Positions 1-7,044 of a stretch of DNA of 10,987 bases are shown here, in pieces. Made by a program: the position numbers and the translations under genes. Positions within the stretch are counted from its first letter, which is position 1; each line of letters opens with the position of its first letter. Source of the stretch: WTXA01 sp041741995 (lineage in GTDB: Bacteria; Bacillota; TC1); contig JBGSJN010000070.1 of assembly GCA_041741995.1 (NCBI GenBank), forward strand, positions 1-10,987, read 5' to 3'. The notes beneath the pieces were generated by a model. The model worked only from the letters and a program-made list of their open reading frames with translations. It was not told where the DNA came from and searched no databases.

Positions 1-857
1 CCTTCTTTAATTCCCATCAATTGGAATTGTGCTTTATAAGTTCCTTCGTCAATGCTCTCAACAGCTTGGAATATAGCTGTAGCCATATCTGCTATTGAAC
101 AAGCAATCAAGCCTTTATTAAAAGTATCATACTCAGCAGCAATAGAAGCTAGTGAATAAATACCTTTTTCTTCAGCTGCTAGATGTACTCCTCTGCTTGC
201 TGCGTTAGCATTAGCCATTAGAATATCTGCACCTTGTCCAACAAATGTTAAAGCTTGTTCTTTTGCTTTATTAGCATCAGTTCCATCACCAGTTATAGCT
301 GTTACTACTTTGATGTTAGGGTTTACGTATTTTGCTCCAGCAACAAAACCTTTCATATCGTTTTGAATTGGTGGAATGTCTGCTCCGCCGATTCCTCCAA
401 CAACATTAGTTTTAGTCATTAATGCTGCTAAAGCTCCTTTTAAGAAACCAGCTTGTAAATAGTTGTTGTTTAATGATCCAACATTTACATTGTTAGTTAT
501 ATTTGTGCTTGTAACAATAAATGTAACATCTGGAAACTCTTCTCCAACTTTTAAAGCTCCATCAGAGAATTGGAAGCCGTGTCCGATAACTACATCGTTA
601 CCAGCTTTTGCATATTCTCTTAAGATTTTTTCATAATCAGCCGCTTGAGTATTCTCATTAAAGCTAATTTCTGCGCCTAGTTCCTTTTCAATCTTCACAA
701 GACCTTCATAGGCACTTTGATTCCAACCGCCATCAGTTTTAGCACCAGTTAAGGCAACTGCAACTTTTAAACTTTCTTTTTCTTCTGCTGCTTTGCCACA
801 ACCAACTAATGCGATTGCTGCAAAGATTGCTAGTACAAGTATTAATCCTTTTTTCAT
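1..857 (-). CDS. BMP/PnrA-family ABC transporter substrate-binding lipoprotein (C-terminus cut by window edge)
   Basis: This is the first 285 codons of an extracytoplasmic solute-binding lipoprotein; the frame is still open at base 1. The N-terminus is a lipoprotein signal peptide: MKK, a hydrophobic core, then a lipobox LVGC with Cys20 as the lipidation site. Residues 41-52 (TDGGWNQSAYEG) are the BMP-family signature near the ligand cleft, and GGIGGADIPP and the GTDANKAKEQA stretch also fit the family. Characterised members (PnrA/TmpC, Med-like) bind purine nucleosides or purines and feed an ATP-binding protein plus two permeases, which would lie beyond the left edge. The start is the ATG at 857, preceded by GGAGG at 866-870 with 8 bases of spacing. 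A gap of about 720 bases separates it from the flavoprotein gene upstream, so it is probably a separate unit. Purine uptake is inferred from family and context; the exact ligand is unknown. Confidence 0.93.
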   Translation of the reverse strand, partial: MKKGLILVLAIFAAIALVGCGKAAEEKESLKVAVALTGAKTDGGWNQSAYEGLVKIEKELGAEISFNENTQAADYEKILREYAKAGNDVVIGHGFQFSDGALKVGEEFPDVTFIVTSTNITNNVNVGSLNNNYLQAGFLKGALAALMTKTNVVGGIGGADIPPIQNDMKGFVAGAKYVNPNIKVVTAITGDGTDANKAKEQALTFVGQGADILMANANAASRGVHLAAEEKGIYSLASIAAEYDTFNKGLIACSIADMATAIFQAVESIDEGTYKAQFQLMGIKE

Positions 858-870
858 AATTTTTTCCTCC

Positions 871-1579
871 ATAATTTGATTTTTAGAGAGCGCTTATTGC
901 TCTTTTATATACAAAAGTCCCTTGAAAATTCTAAAAAGATTCATTATTTGGTAATTATTAACCCACAATTTAAGTTAAGATGTTTAGCTGAACTTTTTTC
1001 AATTCATAAGTTAACGTCAATCTTCCTCTATTGCTTTGTTTGTTATCTTTTGCTCTATATCCACTTATTTGGTATGATAAAAATCAATTCTATTTGGCAG
1101 ATGATGTACATTTGTACTGTCTGGCTTGCATTTTTACCAGTTCCAATTTCTACATTTTTTTGAATTTTATAAATCTTACATACCATTTGCAAATGAATAA
1201 AAAACTTATGACCTTTCTATAATACTCATATGAATTTTCATAATGTTGCTAAACCTTGATATTGACTTTACAACCTTCAGAATAAATAATTATGAATTCT
1301 ACTTTAGGTCCAATAACAAATTAAGTATTTCAAGGATAATTCATTAATACACTTAAGTTCTTGATTTTACTTTAATTTGAGTTAATAGTCTTTAATTTTC
1401 TAATTCTTTATTAGAAGCAATTGAACATGCTACTAAAAGAAATCTAATATAAACTTGATTATGAAAATAAATTTTCAAGACCGCCGTCATCTCATTTACA
1501 TCCAATGTTCTTTTCAATAATTCTTGCACGTTCTTAACTTCGTAATTCCGCTAATAACCACTTCAGTAACTAATAGTTT
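871..1579. other. 709-base AT-rich intergenic region with no convincing gene
   Basis: This gap lies between the flavoprotein stop and the lipoprotein ribosome binding site. No convincing gene is seen. The plus-strand frame opening at the TTG at 876 is hydrophobic, has no Shine-Dalgarno and is probably chance. On the minus strand a 45-codon GTG frame (1529-1392) also lacks a ribosome site. A weak minus-strand promoter match for the lipoprotein is TTGCAA (1192-1187), 17 bases, TAAAAT (1169-1164), which would give a long leader of about 300 bases. Small inverted repeats include GTACA-TT-TGTAC (1106-1117) and AGAGC/GCTCT just upstream of the lipoprotein ribosome site (around 886-902). I looked for the conserved core of the purine riboswitch on the minus strand and did not find it. 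No clear U-tailed terminator follows the flavoprotein gene. Confidence 0.6.
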
Positions 1580-2254
1580 CTAGTGATCTCTCAAAGGTGA
1601 CTTCTCTATAGCAAAGTTTTTCTCGTATTCAGCTTTCATTTCAAGCCATTTTTCACGGCCATATTTAGCTGCTAATGCTGCTTCGGCTAATCCTAAACCA
1701 AGTCTTTTAACTTGATCATAGCCTACTTCATCATCAATTACTCCTTGTGCTTTTTTGTCTCTTGTCCAAACTGTTCCGCCGTTATAACAGCCTCCTAGTC
1801 CACCAAAAGCAAACATCTCATGCATAAGGAAGAAATTCAAAATATTCATGTTGACAATTTCTTGTCCACCATGTCTTGTTCCACCTGTTGAAATTGCAGC
1901 TCCAACTTTATTCTGCAATTTTCCTGGGTGTACTAAATAAATTGGTCTTAGTCTATTGAAGACTGCTTGTAATTGAGCACTAACATTCATGTCGTAAACT
2001 GGTGAAGCAACAATTATTGCATCAGCTTCTAAGATCTTCGATTCCAACTCTTGAAGATCATCCTTGATAATACACATAACGTTATCTCTTACACATGCAT
2101 CACAATGTACACAAAAACCTATCTTTTTACCTCTTACACTCCAGATTTCAGTTTCAACACCTGGAATTCTTTTAGCTTCTTCCAAAGCTGTTTCTAAGGC
2201 AAACAGTGTCGCCCCTTTTCTTGGACTGCCTGAAATTCCTAAAATTTTTAGCAT
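1580..2254 (-). CDS. Iron-sulfur flavoprotein, NADPH-dependent FMN reductase/flavodoxin fold
   Basis: A predicted cytoplasmic electron-transfer flavoprotein of 224 residues. The N-terminal SGSPRKG (residues 8-14) is the FMN phosphate-binding loop of the NADPH-dependent FMN reductase family. ASPVY (83-87) and STGGTRHGGQE (122-132) are the other flavin-contacting segments. A compact cysteine cluster, Cys48, Cys51, Cys54 and Cys61 (C-x2-C-x2-C-x6-C), matches the iron-sulfur flavoproteins (Isf) of archaea and clostridia, where it binds one [4Fe-4S] cluster. The frame is open back to a TTG at 2272, but that start would make the ribosome site part of the coding region. GGAGG at 2262-2266 points to ATG 2254 (7-base spacing) or ATG 2257 (4-base spacing). 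It lies 56 bases after the second Mo subunit, so it probably belongs to that unit and may serve as its electron partner; the partnership is inference. Confidence 0.88.
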   Translation of the reverse strand: MLKILGISGSPRKGATLFALETALEEAKRIPGVETEIWSVRGKKIGFCVHCDACVRDNVMCIIKDDLQELESKILEADAIIVASPVYDMNVSAQLQAVFNRLRPIYLVHPGKLQNKVGAAISTGGTRHGGQEIVNMNILNFFLMHEMFAFGGLGGCYNGGTVWTRDKKAQGVIDDEVGYDQVKRLGLGLAEAALAAKYGREKWLEMKAEYEKNFAIEKSPLRDH

Positions 2255-2261
2255 CATTAAC

Positions 2262-2266
2262 CCTCC
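2262..2266 (-). promoter_or_regulatory. Ribosome binding site that decides the flavoprotein start
   Basis: GGAGG on the minus strand, 7 bases before ATG 2254 and 4 before ATG 2257. It lies inside the longer frame beginning at TTG 2272, which argues against that longer start. Confidence 0.8.
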
Positions 2267-2271
2267 TGTCA

Positions 2272-2299
2272 ATAATATTTCAATTTTCCTCTATTTCAA
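2272..2299 (-). promoter_or_regulatory. Possible sigma-A-like promoter before the flavoprotein gene
   Basis: On the minus strand, TTGAAA (2299-2294), a 16-base spacer and TATTAT (2277-2272) each match the consensus at five of six positions. Part of it sits in a 9-base direct repeat, TATTTCAAT on the plus strand at 2276-2284 and 2292-2300. The caveat is the very short leader: transcription would start at about 2269-2265, within or just before the GGAGG. It may give extra flavoprotein expression or be a chance match in AT-rich DNA. Confidence 0.3.
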
Positions 2300-2310
2300 T
2301 ACCATCGTAA

Positions 2311-4548
2311 CTATTTGTTTATGATATTTAATACCTCTTCTTTACTGATTGGTATATGTGTTGTATGTTCGCCAATCGCGTCTGCAACTGCATTAATTAT
2401 TGTTTGAGCTGATGGAACAGTAGCACATTCTGAAATACTCTTAGCCCCAAATGGACCACCATTATCTCCAGTTTCAATAAAATCTACTTTTATTTTCGGC
2501 ATTTCATTAGCTTTAAAAACATGATACTTCTTCAAATTGTTTTCCAATAAGTTGCCTTTATCATCAAAAGTCATTTTCTCTGATAAAGCATATCCAATAC
2601 CCATATGAATACCACCTTCAAGTTGTCCCTCAATACCATATCTATTGATGACAGTTCCTGAATCATGAACAGCTACATAATCAATTACTTTTATACCACC
2701 AGTTACTTTATCAACCTCAACTTCTGCAAAATGTGCGCCATATGAAGTTCTACCAGCTATAGAATGATGGTCAATTAGCACTGTCAACTCTTTTTGCAGG
2801 GTTGTTTGTGCATACATAGCAATTTCTCCAAAGCTTCCTAAAGCCTTATTATCTAGCCATACTTTTTTATCCTTAATAGTTAAGGCTTCTTTATGTACTT
2901 TAAACATCAATACAGATGTCTCAAGTATCAAATCCTTCATTGCAGCTGCTAACTTATATGAACCTTGTCCTTCAACAAAAACTCCTCTACTAGCATAGTC
3001 ACCTAAATTCCATGGACATGTTTCTGTATTAACTTGAGTTGATTCTATGTCAATAACATCAGTTGTTAGAACTTCTGACATAATAATCTTTTGTGCTGTC
3101 AGTGAACCATTACCCATATCATGACTTGCAGACCAGTAATTAAAAGTACCATCTTCGTTTAACCTAAGTAGTAAGTTCACACAATCTTGATGTGCTGGAT
3201 AAACACCACTTCCATGTGCTCCAATACCTACACCAACGCCTCTTAACAAACCAGGGTTATTCTTATTGAATTCTTTTATTTCACTTTTCTTAGTTTCCCA
3301 ATCAAATAGTTCTTTACCTCTATTGAGACAAGCCTTTATTTCTGGATTGCCAAATGTTAGAATATCCACTTCTTTATTATCGTATATATTCTTCATTAGC
3401 ATTTCGACAGGATCTAAACCTAATGATTTAGCAATTTTGTCAAGATGAATATGCATACCCAAGAAAGCTTGTGGTGAACCATAACCTCTCATTGCTCCAG
3501 CAATTGGTGTATTGGTTACTACTGGGCTGCCTGTGTATCTCAAAGGATATTTAAACATTTTCAATAATTTGTGGCTCATAGCCCCAATTACATTCATGCC
3601 TGATCCAACATATCCACCAGTATTTATTAAGATTCTATAATCTGTAGCTAATATTGTTCCATCTTTATTTACACCTGACTTAACCTCGATAGTTGCTCCA
3701 TTTCTAGTTCTTGAAGCAATCATGCTTTCTTTTCTTGTTAGAATAATCTTAACTGGTCTTCCAACTTTCATTGATGCTCCAGCAGCAACTAATTCTGTAA
3801 CAACTTCTAATTTACCACCGAAAGCACCACCTAGGGTCGGTTGTATTACTCTTACTTTATTTAATGGCATATTAAACACATCTGATATCAATACTCTCAC
3901 AGCGAAAGAATTTTGGGTTGAAGCGTAAACTGTAACTTTCTTACTTCTATAATCTCCAATAACACTAAACGTCTCTATAGATACATGATTTACCATTGGT
4001 ATTTTTATTTTATCTTCAAATATAAAATCAGCTTTTTCAATTAAATTTGAAACTATATCGGCTTCTGCACCAGTAGCTATAGTCCCAACCTTATTATTTA
4101 TGCCTTCATGTAATTTAATTTCAGAAACAGCCGCCTCTTCTTCATCTATCAAAGGCTTATATTCTTCATATTCAACTTTTATAAGTTTTAAAGCTTTTTC
4201 AGCAATTTTCAAACTTTCTGCTATAATAATCCCTATTCTGTCTCCAACAAATCTCACGGTTTCAGATATTACAGTTTCAGTTTTTAATATGCCATGACCC
4301 TTAAATCTTAATGCACTATTGTATTTTTCATCAGGAAAATCTTTGTATGTTAATACATCAATAACTCCGGAAACTTTTAAAGCTTCGCTAAAGTCGATAG
4401 ATTTTACTTTACCAAAAGCAATTGTTGATAAAATCAATTTGCCATAACACATATTTGCTAGACTTATGTCAGTTGTATAAATAGCTTCCCCTGTTGCTTT
4501 AGCTAAAGAATCATCAATAGGAGTCTTTGATCCAATTATTTTACTCAT
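2311..4548 (-). CDS. Xanthine dehydrogenase-family molybdopterin-binding subunit (second hydroxylase, atypical pocket)
   Basis: The 745-residue Mo-cofactor subunit of a second molybdenum hydroxylase, full length for the family. The small N-terminal a/b hammerhead domain covers about residues 1-130, then the Mo-binding domains follow. Landmarks are STQNSF-like Gln212, GGAFGGK (240-246), GAMRGYGSPQ (351-360), HDMGNG (476-481) and GAKSISE with the catalytic Glu707. Compared with bovine xanthine oxidase, the Glu802 position is Leu247, the Arg880 position is Gly322 and the Gln1040 position is Asn480. The enzyme should hydroxylate something other than xanthine, perhaps another purine, an N-heterocycle or an aldehyde; this is inference from my own alignment. 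The ATG directly follows the TAG of the 2Fe-2S gene with no base between, and AAGGAG (4558-4563) lies inside that gene, so the two are translationally coupled. No FAD subunit accompanies the pair. Selenium dependence cannot be judged from sequence. Confidence 0.93.
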   Translation of the reverse strand: MSKIIGSKTPIDDSLAKATGEAIYTTDISLANMCYGKLILSTIAFGKVKSIDFSEALKVSGVIDVLTYKDFPDEKYNSALRFKGHGILKTETVISETVRFVGDRIGIIIAESLKIAEKALKLIKVEYEEYKPLIDEEEAAVSEIKLHEGINNKVGTIATGAEADIVSNLIEKADFIFEDKIKIPMVNHVSIETFSVIGDYRSKKVTVYASTQNSFAVRVLISDVFNMPLNKVRVIQPTLGGAFGGKLEVVTELVAAGASMKVGRPVKIILTRKESMIASRTRNGATIEVKSGVNKDGTILATDYRILINTGGYVGSGMNVIGAMSHKLLKMFKYPLRYTGSPVVTNTPIAGAMRGYGSPQAFLGMHIHLDKIAKSLGLDPVEMLMKNIYDNKEVDILTFGNPEIKACLNRGKELFDWETKKSEIKEFNKNNPGLLRGVGVGIGAHGSGVYPAHQDCVNLLLRLNEDGTFNYWSASHDMGNGSLTAQKIIMSEVLTTDVIDIESTQVNTETCPWNLGDYASRGVFVEGQGSYKLAAAMKDLILETSVLMFKVHKEALTIKDKKVWLDNKALGSFGEIAMYAQTTLQKELTVLIDHHSIAGRTSYGAHFAEVEVDKVTGGIKVIDYVAVHDSGTVINRYGIEGQLEGGIHMGIGYALSEKMTFDDKGNLLENNLKKYHVFKANEMPKIKVDFIETGDNGGPFGAKSISECATVPSAQTIINAVADAIGEHTTHIPISKEEVLNIINK

Positions 4549-5022
4549 CTATTTCATCTCCTTTAGTTTTTTTACAGATAATTTTACTGCATCTACTATT
4601 TTCACATAACCAGTACACCTACAAAGGTTTTTGGATAGCCCTTCTCGAATCTCCTCTTCTGTAGGGTCGTTATTTTCATCAAGAAGTGCTTTAGTTGAAA
4701 TAACCATCCCTGGAGTACAAAAGCCACATTGAACAGCTCCAGCTTCAACAAAAGCTTCTTGAATTGGATGTGGTTTATCACTTGAACCTAATCCTTCAAT
4801 AGTTGTAATATCTTTGCCAACCATTTTAAGTGCGAGTAAAGAACATGAATTTAATGCTTTTCCATCAACTAAAACCTTACAAGCTCCACAATCTGATGTT
4901 CCACAACCTTCCTTGGTTCCTGTTAAGCCAAGAACCTCTCTTAATACATAAAGCAAAGTCCACTTTTCTTCAACTTGAACACTATACTCTTTTTTGTTAA
5001 TGGTTAATCTACATTCTGTCAT
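4549..5022 (-). CDS. 2Fe-2S subunit of the second molybdenum hydroxylase
   Basis: A 157-residue electron-transfer subunit of the xanthine dehydrogenase/CO dehydrogenase small-subunit family, normal in length. The N-terminal plant-type ferredoxin domain carries Cys40, Cys45, Cys48 and Cys60. The C-terminal four-helix domain carries Cys99, Cys102, Cys134 and Cys136 in QCGFCTPG and CRCTGY. Together these bind two [2Fe-2S] clusters that carry electrons away from the Mo site. The first motif reads GCGTSDCGAC where most relatives, including the other copy in this window, have G-x-G-E before the second cysteine; all ligands are still present. The start ATG 5022 has AGGAAGGT at 5029-5036, 6 bases upstream. 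It is the first gene after a 312-base gap and so probably begins its own transcript together with the Mo subunit. Confidence 0.94.
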   Translation of the reverse strand: MTECRLTINKKEYSVQVEEKWTLLYVLREVLGLTGTKEGCGTSDCGACKVLVDGKALNSCSLLALKMVGKDITTIEGLGSSDKPHPIQEAFVEAGAVQCGFCTPGMVISTKALLDENNDPTEEEIREGLSKNLCRCTGYVKIVDAVKLSVKKLKEMK

Positions 5023-5334
5023 ATGTTCACCTTCCTATATTCCAAGAATTACTTGGATATCCATTTATATAATAGGCTTTTTACAATTAGTGCCTATCGC
5101 CTCAATATTATCTATTTAAGTTGAAGTACATTCTAAATTTTGTGCCTCAACATTTTTTCCTGCTTTATTCTTATTATCTCTTTATTCTATTCTACCATTA
5201 AATCTAGTTTATGAAAACATTTTCAGAAACTTTCTGATGTTTGGGGATAGAAGCCGTATTTTACGGCTTCTATTTAATTAACCCTAATATCAATATTTTG
5301 ATTTTCTTGTACTTATTTATAATTTATTAAACTA
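5023..5334. other. 312-base gap: transcript end of the first operon and leader of the second
   Basis: No gene is seen. Reading in transcription direction, the first part holds a perfect hairpin (5247-5273, listed separately) and a second imperfect inverted repeat built around TCAGAAA/TTTCTGA (5223-5237), flanked by AAACA/TGTTT. A weak promoter match follows: TTTTCA (5217-5212), 17 bases, TAGAAT (5194-5189). The remaining leader of about 160 bases contains two GCCTCAA repeats (5099-5105 and 5144-5150, plus strand), an ATAGGC/GCCTAT inverted repeat (5072-5077 and 5092-5097) and TCCAAG/CTTGGA (5041-5057) just upstream of the ribosome site. These could be operator or attenuation elements, but I recognise no known riboswitch. 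The gap suggests the second hydroxylase is expressed from its own promoter. Confidence 0.5.
5247..5273 (-). terminator. Terminator-like perfect 12-bp hairpin after the DHODH-like gene
   Basis: Two perfectly complementary 12-base arms (5247-5258 and 5262-5273) enclose a 3-base loop, with a GC-rich middle (AGCCG/CGGCT). It begins about 60 bases after the stop of the DHODH-ferredoxin gene, where the first operon should end. On the minus strand the stem is followed by CCCC and not by a U-run, so it is not a textbook intrinsic terminator in that direction. The plus-strand tail (TTAATTAA) is only moderately U-rich. It may terminate, stabilise the 3' end of the message or attenuate readthrough into the second hydroxylase genes. 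Confidence 0.5.
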
Positions 5335-6558
5335 TTAACTAAAATATCCAACATAATTTTGCAGTTCATCAGTAACAGTGAACTTTCTAACAACTTCACT
5401 AGTTAAGGCTCTTGTAGGGCAGACTGATGAGCAAGCTCCACAGTTTCTGCACAAGTCTCTATCAACTTTCATTACTGGGAATTTTAATGTTCTTGCATCA
5501 TAAGAGCAAATATTTACGCACTTATTACACTTGATGCAAATCTCTTCTTTGAAAGTAAATTGTAACTTAGCATCAGATTCTACATCATTTTCTTGTTCTC
5601 CAACTGTAGGTTCATCAGCAGTTTTACTACTTATACCATCAATTGCAGCACCTCTTAATTCAGCAATGTTACTGTAGCCAAGTTCAGCCATTTTCTTTTT
5701 CAAATCAAGAACAACTTTGTTGAGATATTCCATACCTTTAATGATAAGTATAGAACAAATACCTACGCCAGTTGTACCAACCATTAAATATTCCAAGGCA
5801 TCTTCAGCTTTTGTAACTCCACCTATTCCATAAGAAATGATATCTCTATCCATTTTCATTATTTCATAATTGATTCTCATAGATACTGGTCTGATTGCGC
5901 CTCCAGACATCCAAGAATAACCGTTATCAGATCCAAGTTTTGGTCCTGGATTATAAACATCAACTGATAAAACAGGTCCAATAGAGTCAATTGCCGCAAT
6001 TAGAACCTTGTGATTGTGAGCTTTACCGATTTCTATACATTTTCTAGCACATTCAACAGGATCTTTCCAAGCTGGATAATTACTTGATAATTTACAGATA
6101 ATCGGAATTTTAACTCTAGCTATAGTAGCTTCTAACATAGGAAGCATATCTGTTTCAGTATATGAAACCAATTCGATGAAATCTGCTCCAGCTGCTTCAG
6201 CAGGGGCTACAATTGCTTCTGCTTCTTCTAATGTATGACCAACACTGGCAATAACTACACAACCAGCTTTTTTAGCCATAGGAATTTCTCTCTCGAACCA
6301 AACTTCAGGAGCTGAGTCAGCCCATTTTTCACAGTTAACTAAAGAGTCATTATTCAATATTCCTATGTGAGTTACAGGGTTTAAGGCTCTTTTGATTCTG
6401 ATTGTTTTAGTAACAACTGCTCCAGCTCCCATTTCGTGAGCTAAAATCATACCTTCAGCAGCATAAGTTAAAGGTCCTGATGATACTATAAATGGGCTTT
6501 GTAGTTTAACACCACCAAAATCAACTGAAATATCAACGTTTTCGAAATTCTTATTCAT
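5335..6558 (-). CDS. Dihydroorotate dehydrogenase-like flavoprotein with C-terminal 2[4Fe-4S] ferredoxin domain (PreA-like)
   Basis: A 407-residue fusion. Residues 8 to about 300 form an FMN-binding TIM barrel of the dihydroorotate/dihydropyrimidine dehydrogenase family: SSGPLT (26-31), VTKT (49-52, with Lys51), CKLSSN (155-160) and the phosphate-binding GIGGV (244-248). A polar linker leads to a ferredoxin domain with Cys341, 344, 347, 351 and Cys370, 373, 376, 380, enough for two [4Fe-4S] clusters. The architecture resembles PreA of NAD-dependent dihydropyrimidine dehydrogenase, but no PreT partner is in view. The active-site loop differs: PreA and DHODH have N-x-S-C-P there, while this protein has ELVSYTET (129-136), a shorter loop with no Cys. 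The substrate is therefore unknown; a ring reduction or an electron-transfer role fits. ATG 6558 overlaps the preceding 2Fe-2S gene by 8 bases; a GTG at 6567 is possible but has poor ribosome-site spacing. Confidence 0.9.
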   Translation of the reverse strand: MNKNFENVDISVDFGGVKLQSPFIVSSGPLTYAAEGMILAHEMGAGAVVTKTIRIKRALNPVTHIGILNNDSLVNCEKWADSAPEVWFEREIPMAKKAGCVVIASVGHTLEEAEAIVAPAEAAGADFIELVSYTETDMLPMLEATIARVKIPIICKLSSNYPAWKDPVECARKCIEIGKAHNHKVLIAAIDSIGPVLSVDVYNPGPKLGSDNGYSWMSGGAIRPVSMRINYEIMKMDRDIISYGIGGVTKAEDALEYLMVGTTGVGICSILIIKGMEYLNKVVLDLKKKMAELGYSNIAELRGAAIDGISSKTADEPTVGEQENDVESDAKLQFTFKEEICIKCNKCVNICSYDARTLKFPVMKVDRDLCRNCGACSSVCPTRALTSEVVRKFTVTDELQNYVGYFS

Positions 6559-7042
6559 TAATTGCACCGTCCTTGTTATATTTTTTATCTCTTACATCTT
6601 CAACAGCTTTTATTATTTGCTCATATCCAGTACATCTGCAGATATTCCCAGACAGACCTTCCTTGATTTCCTCAGTTGTTGGATTTGGATTTCGTTCTAA
6701 CAAGCTTATTCCACTAAGAACAAATCCAGGAGTACAGAATCCACATTGTAAAGCAGAATTATCAATAAAAGACTCTTGCATCGGATGTAATTCACCATCT
6801 TTGGATAAATATTCTATTGTCTTTATGTCGCAGTCTTCCATAGATGCAGCTAAAGTTATACAACTATTTGCTGTCTTACCATTAATTATTACTGTGCAAG
6901 CACCACATTCACCTACTCCACAACCTTCTTTGGTTCCTAATAGGCCAAGTTGGTCTCTTAAAACATCAAGTAATCTTGCATCTTGTTCAATTTCAACGCT
7001 TACAGCTACATCATTGACAGTTGTATTTAATTGCATTCTCAT
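6551..7042 (-). CDS. 2Fe-2S subunit of the first (XDH-type) molybdenum hydroxylase
   Basis: A 163-residue small subunit, comparable in role and size to E. coli XdhC. Cys41, Cys46, Cys49 and Cys61 lie in GCGVGECGAC and NSC of the plant-type ferredoxin domain. Cys100, Cys103, Cys135 and Cys137 lie in QCGFCTPG and CRCTGY of the helical domain. The two [2Fe-2S] clusters relay electrons from the Mo site to FAD. ATG 7042 comes 2 bases after the stop of the FAD gene, and its GGAGG (7050-7054, 7-base spacing) lies inside that gene, so translation is coupled. A second in-frame ATG two codons later is less well spaced. The 3' end overlaps the DHODH-like gene by 8 bases, which ties that enzyme to the same transcript. 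Confidence 0.95.
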   Translation of the reverse strand: MRMQLNTTVNDVAVSVEIEQDARLLDVLRDQLGLLGTKEGCGVGECGACTVIINGKTANSCITLAASMEDCDIKTIEYLSKDGELHPMQESFIDNSALQCGFCTPGFVLSGISLLERNPNPTTEEIKEGLSGNICRCTGYEQIIKAVEDVRDKKYNKDGAINE

Positions 7043-7044
7043 AA

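Noticed and set aside
876..1163. Plus-strand 95-codon hydrophobic frame starting with TTG
   Set aside because: No ribosome site, biased Leu/Ile/Phe/Tyr composition typical of translated AT-rich noncoding DNA, and no recognisable domain.
1262..1290. Plus-strand promoter-like TTGACT, 17 bases, AATAAT
   Set aside because: No plus-strand gene follows, and such matches are common in AT-rich DNA.
871..1579. Purine riboswitch upstream of the lipoprotein gene
   Set aside because: Expected on context, but the conserved loop and junction sequences were not found on the minus strand.
2255..2272. Longer flavoprotein start at TTG 2272
   Set aside because: It would translate the GGAGG ribosome site, and the FMN-loop family normally begins right before the first strand, as with ATG 2254 or 2257.
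5123..5148. Sigma-54-like minus-strand element AGGCAC near TTAGA
   Set aside because: The -24 GG is present but the required GC of the -12 element is absent at the right spacing.
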